Of a stretch of DNA of 58,371 nt, positions 25,202 to 33,766 are shown one piece after another. The stretch is from assembly GCA_020060385.1 (NCBI GenBank), contig JAGVAH010000123.1, positions 1-58,371 of the forward strand, given 5' to 3'. The first letter of the stretch is position 1, and the number at the start of each line of letters is the position of its first letter. Origin of the DNA: Syntrophobacterales bacterium (lineage in GTDB: Bacteria; Desulfobacterota; Desulfobaccia; Desulfobaccales; 0-14-0-80-60-11). The notes under the pieces are model-generated. The model ran no database searches and was not told where the DNA came from. It was given only the letters and a program-made list of their open reading frames with translations. Made by a program: the position numbers and the translations under genes.

Positions 25202-25627
25202 TTATTTGCGGGTCTTGTCCAGGAAGAGCTGGCCAAAATTTTGACTCTGGCACTTGGAGCAGGCTTGTGGAGCTCCCCCCTCGGCAGTGACTGTAGCCTC
25301 ATAATGGCCACAGAAGCGGCACTCCAGGAACTGACCCACCAGGCGGTAATCCCCCCCCTCGATACGGATCGCCTTGCCATGGGTCAAGGCATCGGCCACC
25401 GCCCGGTGCGCCCGGGCCAGCATGCGGGTTACCGTGGGGCGGGAAACTTGCATCTGCTTGGCTACTTCTTCCTGATTCAGGCCCAAAAAGTCCGACAGCC
25501 GCATGGCTTCCATTTCGTCAACGGTGATCACCGTGTGCTCTAAAGCCGCCAGGGGAACCCCCTGGGGTTTAAAGAATGTAACTCCTGGTTCCATTTTTAC
25601 CCAGCGGCACTTTTTAGGCCTGGCCAT
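25202..25627 (-). CDS. DUF134/UPF0251 family DNA-binding protein
   Basis: A 141-residue protein with the UPF0251 opening ARPKKCRWV and the family core VDEMEAMRLSDFLGLNQEEVAKQMQVSRPTVTRMLARA, a sigma-70-region-4-like helix-turn-helix. A zinc-ribbon-like tail with CRFCGHYEA and CSKC follows. Proteins of this family are presumed regulators; their targets are unknown. The start at 25627 follows the family, although the AAGGA before it has almost no spacing. It lies 37 bp upstream of purM on the same strand. Confidence 0.8.
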   Translation of the reverse strand: MARPKKCRWVKMEPGVTFFKPQGVPLAALEHTVITVDEMEAMRLSDFLGLNQEEVAKQMQVSRPTVTRMLARAHRAVADALTHGKAIRIEGGDYRLVGQFLECRFCGHYEATVTAEGGAPQACSKCQSQNFGQLFLDKTRK

Positions 25628-25787
25628 TCCTTGTGGTCCCCGGTCGATAATGCTCATATTTTTAAAGACTAAGCAGGATTCTGTCAAGGGAATAAACCAG
25701 GAAACCTGAGGGAGGAGGCCTCAGCCATTGACGAATGCCAGAAAGCATCATATCTTGAGACATTACTATTGAGAGCGGGGATAGAAG

Positions 25788-26633
25788 GTGACTGCCAAGC
25801 AATATTACACCCAGGTGGAGGAGTGCGCCGGATTCCTGGGCCGGGAAGGGGCCGGGGCCCTGGAATGGGGCATCATCCTGGGAACCGGCATGGGGCTGTT
25901 GGCGGAGAGTATGGAGGTGGCAGGGAGCCTCCCCTATGAGGAGCTGCCCCATTATCCCCGGGCCACCACGCCCAGCCATCGGGGCCGCCTGAGCTGGGGC
26001 CGCCTCGCCGGCAGCCAGACGCTCCTCTGCCAGGGGCGGATCCATGCCTATGAGGGTTACTCTCTGCGCCAAGTGACCTTTGCGGTGCGGGTCATGGCGG
26101 CCCTGGGCGTCAAAAAACTGATCCTCACCAATGCCGCGGGGGGGCTCAACCCCCTCTTCCGGATTGGGGATTTGATGCTGATCCGGGACCACATCAACCT
26201 GCTGGGGGACAGCCCCTTGACAGGGGAGAATGTCGACGCCTGGGGGCCCAGGTTTCCGGATTTAAGCCGGGTATATGACCGCAACCTGATGCAGATGGCG
26301 GAGGAGGTGGCCCTGCAGCAGGGTTTGGTCCTGCGGCAAGGGGTTTATGTGGCGGTAAAGGGCCCCCATCTGGAGACGCCGGCGGAGACCCGCTTCCTCA
26401 GGTTGATCGGCGCGGACGCGGTGGGGATGTCCACCGTGCCCGAAGCCATCTGTGCGGTGCATGCCGGTCTGCAGGTCTTGGGGTTTTCAGTGCTCAGCAA
26501 CCTGAATCTCCCGGATGCCATGGCCCCCACCTCCCTGGAGGAGATTGTGGCCACCGTGGCCCAGGCGGAACCCCGGCTCGTGCAACTGCTTTTGGGGATT
26601 ATGGAGCAGGCTGCGGCCGCAGAACCGGCCTAG
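25788..26633 (+). CDS. punA: Purine nucleoside phosphorylase
   Basis: A 281-residue trimeric-type PNP for phosphorolysis of inosine and guanosine in purine salvage. Key stretches: ILGTGMGLLAE (phosphate site), SHRGRLSWGRLAG, RIHAYEGYSLRQVTF, LTNAAGGLNPLFRIGDLMLI, GVYVAVKGPHLETPAETRF, GADAVGMSTVPEAICAVHAGL and SNLNLPD where the purine-binding Asn is expected. The start is a GTG with GGGGAT upstream. Its end overlaps the convergent zinc-ribbon gene by 4 bp. Confidence 0.92.
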   Translation: MTAKQYYTQVEECAGFLGREGAGALEWGIILGTGMGLLAESMEVAGSLPYEELPHYPRATTPSHRGRLSWGRLAGSQTLLCQGRIHAYEGYSLRQVTFAVRVMAALGVKKLILTNAAGGLNPLFRIGDLMLIRDHINLLGDSPLTGENVDAWGPRFPDLSRVYDRNLMQMAEEVALQQGLVLRQGVYVAVKGPHLETPAETRFLRLIGADAVGMSTVPEAICAVHAGLQVLGFSVLSNLNLPDAMAPTSLEEIVATVAQAEPRLVQLLLGIMEQAAAAEPA

Positions 26634-26899
26634 CTCTTTTTCTTCCGGGGCTTTCTGGGGGCCTTGGCGCTCTTGGGAGCGGCCGGAGTCTCTGAAGTTG
26701 CGGCTGGCAAAGGAGATTCCGGAGTCGGTGTGGCTTTGAGAAGGCGGGAAGGTGGCGCCGCGGCCGCGCCCGGGGCACCGAGCACATACACCCGTTTTTC
26801 CAGGGGCAGATTGTCCAGGGGGAGCCCGCAATTGGCGCAGGCTTTTAAAAATAAGGGATTATCCGTCTGGCATTTCGGGCACTTCATCCACAGCCCCAT
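26630..26899 (-). CDS. Zinc-ribbon protein with basic Pro/Ala tail
   Basis: An 89-residue protein. An N-terminal zinc ribbon (CPKCQTDNPLFLKACANCG, two CxxC pairs) is followed by a low-complexity tail rich in Ala, Pro, Lys and Arg, ending PRKPRKKKS. The tail suggests nucleic-acid contact or disorder. The ATG at 26899 is chosen because GGGAGG lies 6 nt before it; ATG codons at 26905 and 26887 are alternatives. Function is unknown. Confidence 0.65.
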   Translation of the reverse strand: MGLWMKCPKCQTDNPLFLKACANCGLPLDNLPLEKRVYVLGAPGAAAAPPSRLLKATPTPESPLPAATSETPAAPKSAKAPRKPRKKKS

Positions 26900-27027
26900 C
26901 AGCATCCTCCCGGGTTTTTGGTTACAATTAACAAACCCCAGGCCAATCTTCAAGGTTTTTCTTACAGATATTGACTCGCAGCTCCAGGAGACAGAGATTT
27001 AACTTCACTGCAAAGGAAAAAAACGCC

Positions 27028-27411
27028 ATGAAAAAGATAGTGATTACGACGGATCAGGCCCCGCCTCCCGTCGGCCCTTACACCCAGGCCCTGGCGGCCG
27101 GCCCCTTCGTTTTTATTTCCGGCCAGATTCCCCTGGATGCCGCTGGCAACCTGGTGGCAGGGGACATCGTGGTCCAAACCGTCCAGGTGATCCAGAATCT
27201 GAAGGCCATCCTGGCCGCAGCCAGCCTCACTCTCAAGGACGTGGTCAAGACCACCGTCTACCTGGCGGACCTGGCGGATTTCAAGGAAATGAACCGCACT
27301 TACGCCGAGTTTTTCCTGGATCACCCCCCGGCCCGCACCACCATCCAGGCCGCGGCCCTACCCCGGGGGGTGGCCATCGAGATAGACGCCATTGCCTTGA
27401 AGAAGGTCTAG
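27028..27411 (+). CDS. ridA: RidA family reactive intermediate deaminase
   Basis: A 127-residue cytoplasmic trimer-forming enzyme that hydrolyses reactive enamine/imine products of PLP enzymes. Signature parts are APPPVGPYTQALAAGPFVFISGQIPLD at the start and NRTYAEFFLDHPPARTTIQAAALPRGVAIEIDAIA at the end, where the conserved Arg of PARTT binds the substrate carboxylate. Length is normal. The ATG has AAAGGA about 9 nt upstream. Confidence 0.93.
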   Translation: MKKIVITTDQAPPPVGPYTQALAAGPFVFISGQIPLDAAGNLVAGDIVVQTVQVIQNLKAILAAASLTLKDVVKTTVYLADLADFKEMNRTYAEFFLDHPPARTTIQAAALPRGVAIEIDAIALKKV

Positions 27412-27489
27412 GTAGTGCGCCTTTTCATGATTTACGGGTAAGCCCCAGGCTCATGAACAACTCTTCCGAATTATAGGCAAATTTTAGGG

Positions 27490-27517
27490 AAAAACGAAAA
27501 ACCAAAAACGAAAAACG
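27490..27517. repeat. Heptamer array forming the leader of the globin-PsiE gene
   Basis: Four units AAAAACG, AAAAACC, AAAAACG, AAAAACG, followed by GTATAAC and the ATG at 27525. No Shine-Dalgarno sequence is present in this leader. Confidence 0.7.
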
Positions 27518-27524
27518 GTATAAC

Positions 27525-28418
27525 ATGCGCACTTTCCAGGAGATCAAAGACAACTACCGGTTCACGGAAGCAGAAGTGGAGACCCTGCGGGGCCTGCTCC
27601 CGGTGGTGGAACCCCACGCCGACCGCCTGGTTAGCGACTTCTACCACCTTTTCCAGCAGATGCCGGATGCGGCCAAGTTCCTCCAGGATGAGGCCCGGCT
27701 GGCCCGGCTCACGGAGATGCATCGCGCCTGGCTGTTGACCCTGTTTCAAGGGTCCTTTGATGAGCGCTACTACCTGCGTCTGCAACGGATCGGCCACACC
27801 CACGTGCGCATCGGCCTGTCGGCCCATTTCGTCTACGTGGGCATGAATTTTCTCCGCCTGCGGCTGCAGAAGATTATCGACACCGAGGTGGAGCCCAAGC
27901 TCCGGGAGCTGTCCCTGCGGGCCATGGAGAAGATCCTGGATCTCAACCTGGATGTCATTGCCCGCACCTACCACGAAGAAGAGATGCGCCGGGTCTTTTT
28001 GTCCTACCGCCTGGACAATGCCTTGATCCGCTTTGCCCACCGCTTCACCTTCGGCCTCAACATGCTGCTGCTGGTGGGCCTCATTGCCCTGTCTCTGGGG
28101 GTGGTGGCGGTGCTGGCCCATGACATCAGCCTGATCTTCCGGGGCAATCCGGAAAAAGGGCTGGTCTCGGCCCTGGGTTCCTTACTGATCCTCTGGCTGA
28201 TGATCGAACTGTTGGACGCGGAGATCGACCGGCTTCAGGGCGGGGGGTTTCAACTCTCCCTGTTTGTGGGCGTGGCCCTGGTGGCCTTTATCCGGAAGGT
28301 GCTGGTGGCCTCCCTGGCCCATGAGTCCTTGCAGGTGGAAATCCTCTATCTGGCGGGCATCTTCATCCTGGGGGCCATCTATTGGCTGGTGTCCCGGACG
28401 GAAACCAGGAAAGTTTAG
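27525..28418 (+). CDS. Protoglobin-PsiE membrane fusion protein
   Basis: A 297-residue protein. Residues about 1-155 form a globin-sensor (protoglobin) domain: TEAEVETLRGLLPVVEPHAD and LRLQRIGHTHVRIGLSAHFVYVGMNF, with His93 as likely proximal haem ligand. Residues about 170-290 carry four hydrophobic segments (FGLNMLLLVGLIALSLGVV, LGSLLILWLMIELLDAEI, SLFVGVALVAFIRKVLVASL, YLAGIFILGAIYWLV) resembling PsiE (PF06146). No GGDEF, methyl-accepting or kinase output is attached, which is unusual for a globin-coupled sensor. An O2/NO/CO sensor acting at the membrane is inferred. A histidine kinase gene ends 6 bp away, convergent. The ATG follows a heptamer array. Confidence 0.75.
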   Translation: MRTFQEIKDNYRFTEAEVETLRGLLPVVEPHADRLVSDFYHLFQQMPDAAKFLQDEARLARLTEMHRAWLLTLFQGSFDERYYLRLQRIGHTHVRIGLSAHFVYVGMNFLRLRLQKIIDTEVEPKLRELSLRAMEKILDLNLDVIARTYHEEEMRRVFLSYRLDNALIRFAHRFTFGLNMLLLVGLIALSLGVVAVLAHDISLIFRGNPEKGLVSALGSLLILWLMIELLDAEIDRLQGGGFQLSLFVGVALVAFIRKVLVASLAHESLQVEILYLAGIFILGAIYWLVSRTETRKV

Positions 28419-28424
28419 GAAGGG

Positions 28425-29582
28425 CTATGGAGATGCGCCGCCGGCCTCTGGTGGAATCTGGGGCGTGGGGGGAGCTTCCGCCTCCTCCCCCACCTCCGGG
28501 CGGTCCACAAACCGGTGGGGCAGCCGGATAATCACCGTCGTCCCCCGGCCCACCATGCTGTTCAAAGCGATTTCTCCCCGGTGTTCGTCCACAATCTGCC
28601 GCACAAAGACCATCCCTAAGCCGGTGCCGCCGATCTTGGTGGTGTAGAAGGGCACAAAGACCTTATCCACCACCTCCTGGGGCATACCCCGGCCGGTATC
28701 CTGGATTCGCAAAATGGCGTGGTTTTTTTCCACTGAGGTGCGCACCATGATCCGGCCGTGGGGTCGGGTGGCTTCAATGGCGTTGCGCACCAGATGGGAG
28801 AGGGCCACTTTGAGGAGATGGCGGTTGAAGCGTCCCATCAGGGGCTGGGGGTGGAACTCGGTGATCAAGGTGATATTTTTGGCTTTGATCTCCGGCCGCA
28901 GCAATTCCAAGGTGTCCCCGACGATATCGTTGAGGTCCTCCTGGTTGAAAAAGGACTCCTTCCTCTGGGCCAGGGATTCGAAACGGGTCACCATCTGCTC
29001 GATGCGCCGGGCCTCCTCGGCGATGGCCGATAGCCAGGTGCGGGTGGGGTCATCCGGGTCGGTCTTCCGCAAGAGGCGATGGCTGAAGCCGCCAATGATA
29101 TGAAGGGGGTTGCGGATGCCGTGGGCCATGCCCAGGGCCATTTCCGCCATGGTGCGCTCCATCACCAGGGCCTCCATCTCCCGGTTGAGGGCCAGGATTT
29201 CGTGGCTGGTTTGCTCCAGGTGGTGGTGGTCCTCCTCCATGCGGTGATACAGGCGCTGCACCCGGTGGAAAAAGAGGGTGATGGCGGCAATGACCACATA
29301 GATGGAGCTGTCAAACCCCCCGAAAATCCTCCGCAGAACCCACAGGGTTTGACTCTCCCCATAATATTTGATGGCCACCTGCAGGCCGTGGGAAATGGTG
29401 TGGGTGGTGGAAAAGATGACAAAGCAGACGGTGAGCCAGTCCAAAAAGAGCCAGAGGGCGTTTTCCGGATCCCGGGCCATCAGGCGCCGGGTGATCCTTA
29501 AGGATAACCAAGAGAAAACGATAACCGCCAGGGAGCCCAGAACTTGAACAATCCAAATGGGGAGAAGGGGCAGGGCGATCAT
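28425..29582 (-). CDS. Membrane sensor histidine kinase
   Basis: A 385-residue kinase. Three hydrophobic segments (about 5-28, 45-65, 93-105) are followed by a coiled linker (RMEEDHHHLEQTSHEILALN). The H-box GMAHGIRNPLHIIGGF holds the phospho-accepting His154. Catalytic motifs follow in order: N-box HLVRNAIEAT, G1 DTGRGMP, F-box FVPFYTTK, G2 GGTGLGMVFV. The C-terminal 30 residues are proline- and glutamate-rich. No response regulator is adjacent; a receiver-only protein is at 36101. It starts 2 bp after the stop of a small membrane protein, which may be its sensory partner. Confidence 0.87.
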   Translation of the reverse strand: MIALPLLPIWIVQVLGSLAVIVFSWLSLRITRRLMARDPENALWLFLDWLTVCFVIFSTTHTISHGLQVAIKYYGESQTLWVLRRIFGGFDSSIYVVIAAITLFFHRVQRLYHRMEEDHHHLEQTSHEILALNREMEALVMERTMAEMALGMAHGIRNPLHIIGGFSHRLLRKTDPDDPTRTWLSAIAEEARRIEQMVTRFESLAQRKESFFNQEDLNDIVGDTLELLRPEIKAKNITLITEFHPQPLMGRFNRHLLKVALSHLVRNAIEATRPHGRIMVRTSVEKNHAILRIQDTGRGMPQEVVDKVFVPFYTTKIGGTGLGMVFVRQIVDEHRGEIALNSMVGRGTTVIIRLPHRFVDRPEVGEEAEAPPTPQIPPEAGGASP

Positions 29583-29584
29583 CG

Positions 29585-30040
29585 CTAGTCGAGGTGGGAC
29601 TCCTGGGCAAAGGCCCTGAGCCCCCGATAGAAAAGGTAGAAAGCCGGAATCAGCAAGGCAAAGTGATCAATTTGGGTGAGATAAAAGAACCAGGATTCCG
29701 GGTCCTCCATGAGCAGGCGTTTGGCAAGGCCGTGGCCCAGGATGACCGGGTTGACCTGGCCCCATTCAAGGGTATGGCCCACCACCGCATCCAGGTTCCA
29801 CCAGGCCAGGATGCCGCAGGCCCACATCAGGCAGCGGAAGCCCTTGTATTTCTGTAACTTCTCCCGGTGAATCTCGAAAATGAAAAAGATCATGGCCCCG
29901 GCAAAGAGGAGGTGGGCCGTCTGGTGGACGTAAGAGCCTTCCGTGCCCCACTCGAACCAGCCCTGGGCCAGGACATACCTGGGAGAAAAGAGGAGAGGAA
30001 GAAAAACCCCGGAGAGAATTGGAGCCAGGCGGCGGGTCAT
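29585..30040 (-). CDS. Small membrane protein paired with histidine kinase (151 aa)
   Basis: A 151-residue integral membrane protein I do not recognise. The N-terminus looks like a signal peptide or first helix (LAPILSGVFLPLLFSP). Two or three further helices follow (AHLLFAGAMIFFIFEIH, LMWACGILAWWNL, HFALLIPAFYLFYRGL). Several His residues lie at membrane edges (VHQTAH, VVGHTLEW, DHFAL), which might bind haem or metal. It is separated from the kinase start by 2 bp, so the two are co-transcribed and probably coupled. A sensory role is inferred from this alone. Confidence 0.65.
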   Translation of the reverse strand: MTRRLAPILSGVFLPLLFSPRYVLAQGWFEWGTEGSYVHQTAHLLFAGAMIFFIFEIHREKLQKYKGFRCLMWACGILAWWNLDAVVGHTLEWGQVNPVILGHGLAKRLLMEDPESWFFYLTQIDHFALLIPAFYLFYRGLRAFAQESHLD

Positions 30041-30266
30041 CGGTTGCGCCTCACTACCTTATTATCGGCATCACCCGGGCAATTGTCAATGAGGTCTGGG
30101 AACCTCTCCCCGGTCATTTAGAGGGAGCGGCGCGGCCGCAGCATACCATTTTGGTGGCACAGCCTTTCCAGGCTGTGTTGATAGTCTCGCACAGGGTAGT
30201 AAGCCTGTGTCACCTGCTACTTCCCTCAGGATGAGCAAATGGTTTTTGGCGGGGGTCCGCTGGGCT

Positions 30267-31157
30267 TCAGCTTTGGTAGCCCAGCAAGCGGAGGGCCCGG
30301 GCATCCTTGCGCCAGTTTTTCCACACCTTGACCCAGAGTTCCAGATAGACCCGGCAGCCCAGCAGGGTCTCGATCTCCCCCCGGGCCTCCTGGCCGATGG
30401 TTTTCAGCAGATGCCCCTTCTTGCCGATGACGATGCCCTTCTGGGATTGCCGTTCCACGTAAATCACCGCCCGGATGCTCACCAGATCCGGCCGCCGGCT
30501 TTCCTCGAACTCCTCGATGGCCACGGCCACCGCGTAGGGCATCTCCTCCCCCAGGTGATGGAGGAGGCGCTCCCGAATCAGCTCCGTCACCAGGAAGCGC
30601 TCCGTCTGTTCCGTGATCTGTTCTTCCGGGTAGATGGGCGGGGCTGCGGGCAGCAATTTGATGATTTCGGCTTCCAACTCCGCCAGGCCCTCCCCCATCA
30701 GGGCGCTCACCGGGATGACCGGGCTTCCGGGGAAAAGCCGGTGATACGCGGCCATCAGGGGCAGGAGCTTGGGTTTGGAGATGGTGTCGATCTTGTTGAT
30801 GGCCACGATCAAGGGCTGGGCCAGCTTTTGCAGATGGGGGAGCAAGACCGGGTCCCGGGGGTCGGGCAGCCGGGGTTCCACCAGCCAGACCACCACCTCG
30901 GCCGCGGCCAGGGCGCTGAGCGCGGCCTGCACCAGGCCCTGGTCCAAGGGCCTTTTGGGTTCCAGAACCCCGGGGGTATCCAGATAAAGGAGCTGGGCCC
31001 CGGGCTTATTGACGATGCCCAGGAGCCGGTGGCGGGTGGTCTGGGGCTTAGGCGAGGTAATGGCCAGCTTTTCCCCCACCAGCTTGTTGAGCAAGGTGGA
31101 CTTCCCCACATTGGGCAGGCCGATGAGGGCGATATGGCCGGTTTTGTATGCAGACAT
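30267..31157 (-). CDS. era: GTPase Era
   Basis: A 296-residue essential GTPase that binds 16S rRNA in 30S assembly. G1 is GLPNVGKS (about 13-20), switch region KPQTTRHR, G3 DTPG, G4 NKID; the C-terminal KH domain contains GIVIGKKGHLLKTIGQEAR. Length and domain order are standard. It is downstream of lnt on the same strand, with a strong hairpin in the gap (31179-31233). Confidence 0.96.
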   Translation of the reverse strand: MSAYKTGHIALIGLPNVGKSTLLNKLVGEKLAITSPKPQTTRHRLLGIVNKPGAQLLYLDTPGVLEPKRPLDQGLVQAALSALAAAEVVVWLVEPRLPDPRDPVLLPHLQKLAQPLIVAINKIDTISKPKLLPLMAAYHRLFPGSPVIPVSALMGEGLAELEAEIIKLLPAAPPIYPEEQITEQTERFLVTELIRERLLHHLGEEMPYAVAVAIEEFEESRRPDLVSIRAVIYVERQSQKGIVIGKKGHLLKTIGQEARGEIETLLGCRVYLELWVKVWKNWRKDARALRLLGYQS

Positions 31158-31178
31158 AAGTTTATTGGCCAGCTATTT

Positions 31179-31233
31179 GGGGGAGGGGGCTAAAGGCCCT
31201 GGGCCAGGTATCTCGGATACCTGACCCTCCCCC
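31179..31233. repeat. Nested GC-rich hairpin between lnt and era
   Basis: Outer arms GGGGGAGGG (31179-31187) and CCCTCCCCC (31225-31233) enclose an inner perfect hairpin AGGTATC/GATACCT (31206-31212 with 31216-31222, loop TCG). Similar G-run/C-run palindromes occur near 14870-14910, 42528-42566 and 47415-47455. Confidence 0.6.
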
Positions 31234-31239
31234 CCCACA

Positions 31240-32769
31240 TTATATCCTGGCCCGCCGCCGGCGGCCCAGGATTAATTCCAGGCCGGTGATGATCACGCAA
31301 CCCCAGGCGAAGATATCCCCGATCCTGGTGTAGAGGCTGCCGCCTTTGAGCCAGGGGAGTTCCAGGGCCTGGGCCGCGGGCACGAAGAGGTCGGATTGCC
31401 AGAGGATGCGGCCGTCCGGGCCGATGAAGGCGCTGATGCCGGTATTGGCGGCCCGGGCCATGCAGACGTGGGTCTCCACAGACCGGAGCACGGCCATGGC
31501 CAGGGACTGGTAGGGCGCGCTGGTGGTGCCGTACCAGGCGTCGTTGGTCATGTTCACTAACAGCCGCGCCCCGTTTTGCACCTGGGCCCGGGAGAGATCG
31601 GGAAAGATGGACTCGAAGCAGATCAGCGGCCCCACCTCCCCCTGGGGCAGGCTCACCACCCCCCCCACCTTGCCTTCGGCAAAATCCCCCACCATGGCCA
31701 CCATCTTGCCGATGCCCATGAAGGAGAAAAGGCGTTTTAAGGGCACATATTCTCCAAAGGGCACCAGGTGGGCCTTGTCATAATAGCCCGCCACGTTGCC
31801 TTCCGGGGATAGGAGATAGGCCCGGTTATAGAAAACTTCCTTCTGGGTGGTGAGTTCGTAGGCGGGCGCGCCGAAGAGGAGATAGCCGCCGGCGGCCTGG
31901 GCGATGGCCTGGACCTGGCCCGTCAGGTCCGGGGTGCGGAGAAAAAAGAAGGGCGCGGCCGTTTCGGGCCAGATGATCAGATCGGCCCCTTTCACCTGGG
32001 CGGTCAGCTCGCCGTAACGGTCCAGGGTGGCCTGGACCATTTCTTTTTTCCACTTTTCCCCCTGCTTAATGTTGCCCTGGACCACCGCCACCTTGATCCG
32101 GGGGCTGGCTGCCGCTAATTTATCCAGCGCTCCCAGGCGATAGTAGCCGTATCCCACCCAGGCGGCCAGAATCAGGATGAGCACCGTGAGCTGGAAAAAG
32201 CGGCGGCGCTCCCGGCCCCTTAGGGGATAAAGGAGGAGGAAGATGCCGGCATTGACCAGAACCAGCAGGAAGGAGAGGCCGTAAACCCCGGCCAGGTCGG
32301 CGGCCTGCAGAAAGACCGGAAAACGGTAGAGGCCGGTGCCCAAAAGTTCCCAGGGGAAGCCGCTGATAATGTAAGTCTGGCCATATTCCAGGGCCACCCA
32401 GACCACCGGCGCCCACCAGAGGAGGCTGAACCCCCGGGCCTCACCCCAGTTGACCGCCAGGGCCCAGAGGCCCCGGTAGAGGCTTAGGTAACCCGCCAGT
32501 GACAAGAGGACGCCCAAACAGAGGGGTAGCGGCAGGCCGCCAAAGACACGGGTGACATAGACGATCCAATAGAGGAGCCCGGCAAAGTAGGTCAACCCGG
32601 AGACCAGCCCCAGCCAGAAGGCCGCCGCCCGGGACTGCCCCCTCAGGGCCCAGAGGAGGGGCACCAGGGCCACGGCCAGGAGATAATTCTGGTCCCACTT
32701 GGGGAAGGCCGCGGCCAGCAGCAGCCCGGAGAGCACGGCCGCGGCCCAATGTGAAAAACCGGTGCGCAT
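31240..32769 (-). CDS. lnt: Apolipoprotein N-acyltransferase
   Basis: A 509-residue inner-membrane enzyme that adds the third acyl chain to lipoproteins. Six or so N-terminal helices lead into a periplasmic nitrilase-type domain. The catalytic triad residues are in IIWPETAAPFFF (Glu), YYDKAHLVPFGEYVPL (Lys) and GPLICFESIFPDLS (Cys). A final helix ends the protein. The ATG at 32769 follows the usual Lnt start; an in-frame ATG at 32808 would begin inside the repeat element upstream. Neither has a good ribosome site. Confidence 0.92.
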   Translation of the reverse strand: MRTGFSHWAAAVLSGLLLAAAFPKWDQNYLLAVALVPLLWALRGQSRAAAFWLGLVSGLTYFAGLLYWIVYVTRVFGGLPLPLCLGVLLSLAGYLSLYRGLWALAVNWGEARGFSLLWWAPVVWVALEYGQTYIISGFPWELLGTGLYRFPVFLQAADLAGVYGLSFLLVLVNAGIFLLLYPLRGRERRRFFQLTVLILILAAWVGYGYYRLGALDKLAAASPRIKVAVVQGNIKQGEKWKKEMVQATLDRYGELTAQVKGADLIIWPETAAPFFFLRTPDLTGQVQAIAQAAGGYLLFGAPAYELTTQKEVFYNRAYLLSPEGNVAGYYDKAHLVPFGEYVPLKRLFSFMGIGKMVAMVGDFAEGKVGGVVSLPQGEVGPLICFESIFPDLSRAQVQNGARLLVNMTNDAWYGTTSAPYQSLAMAVLRSVETHVCMARAANTGISAFIGPDGRILWQSDLFVPAAQALELPWLKGGSLYTRIGDIFAWGCVIITGLELILGRRRRARI

Positions 32770-32785
32770 AGGAATTAGAAAAGAA

Positions 32786-32907
32786 TCACCACAAAGACAC
32801 AAAGGCACTAAGAGACACCAAGATATTTTTTATTTTTGGCGGCGAGCCGCCAAAACAAAAATTTATTTCTTTGTGACCCTTTGTGTCTTGGTGCCTTTGT
32901 GGTTAAT
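32786..32907. repeat. Long inverted repeat element between corC and lnt
   Basis: About 120 bp reading as two arms built from ACAAAG/CACCAAG-type words with a roughly 8-bp period (left about 32786-32820, right about 32872-32907). The centre is a perfect hairpin GGCGGC-GA-GCCGCC (32838-32851) between T5 and A4 runs. The centre is terminator-like in both directions. Similar CACCACAAAG/CTTTGTGGTG spacers are widespread in bacterial genomes. No coding capacity. Confidence 0.7.
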
Positions 32908-32909
32908 CT

Positions 32910-33764
32910 TTATTCACTTTCCACCGGCGGCAGGAGCCGGGCCCGGACCTGCTTGGCCCGGCGTTCGTCCGCGGCCACCACGGTGAGTTCCAGGTTTTTC
33001 ATGGCCACCTGGTCATTGATCTGGGGGACCCGGTTCAGGAGGTGGATGAGCAGGCCGCCCACGGATTCGAATTTGCCTTCCGGACGGGTCAGGTGGAAGT
33101 GATCCATCAGCTCTTCCACGTCCAACCTGGCGTCCACCAGGACGGAGCCGTCAGCCTCGGGAAGCAGGCGGGGTTCCATGTGGTCGTATTCATCATAGAT
33201 TTCCCCGACGATCTCTTCCAGGATGTCCTCCAGGGTGATGAGGCCGGCGGTGCCCCCGTATTCATCGATGACGATGGCGATCTGGGTTTTGCGCTCCACC
33301 AGGTCCCGGAGGAGATCGCTGATCTTTTTGCTTTCCGGGATAAAGTAGGCGGGGCGCAGGACCCGGCCCAGATCCCAGGTCTCTTCGGGGGTCTGCCAGA
33401 ACACCAGGAGGTCTTTGGCCAGGAGAATGCCTTTGATGTGGTCGATGTCGCCGGCAAAGACCGGCAGGCGGGAGTGGCCCTTTTCCAGGATGAGGCCGAT
33501 GATCTGGTCCAAAGGGGTATGGCGCTCCACCCCGATGATTTCCAGGCGGGGCACCATGATTTCCCGGACGAGGGTATCCTTGAATTCAAAGATACTCTCA
33601 ATGAGCTCGCCTTCCCGGCGGGTAATCAGCCCCCGTTCTTCGCCGACACCGATGATGCTTTGGATTTCCCGTTCGAGATCTTCCGGCTGGGTGATGGCTC
33701 TGCGGGAGAAACGTTGCCGGAGCCGCTTCAGGAAGCCGGAAGAACTACTTTCGGCCTCATCCAT
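32910..33764 (-). CDS. corC: CorC/HlyC-type CBS-domain protein
   Basis: A 284-residue cytoplasmic protein. A charged N-terminus (residues 1-60) is followed by two CBS domains (LVREIMVPRLEIIGVERHTPLDQII and later SDLLRDLVERKTQIAIVIDEYGGTAGLITLEDILEEIVGEI). A CorC_HlyC domain (about 200-280) contains LVDARLDVEELMDHF and SVGGLLIHLLNRVPQ. It has no membrane helices, as in E. coli CorC, which aids Mg/Co efflux. It begins 2 bp after speH and is upstream of lnt, the same neighbourhood as ybeX-lnt in E. coli. Confidence 0.88.
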   Translation of the reverse strand: MDEAESSSSGFLKRLRQRFSRRAITQPEDLEREIQSIIGVGEERGLITRREGELIESIFEFKDTLVREIMVPRLEIIGVERHTPLDQIIGLILEKGHSRLPVFAGDIDHIKGILLAKDLLVFWQTPEETWDLGRVLRPAYFIPESKKISDLLRDLVERKTQIAIVIDEYGGTAGLITLEDILEEIVGEIYDEYDHMEPRLLPEADGSVLVDARLDVEELMDHFHLTRPEGKFESVGGLLIHLLNRVPQINDQVAMKNLELTVVAADERRAKQVRARLLPPVESE

Positions 33765-33766
33765 GC

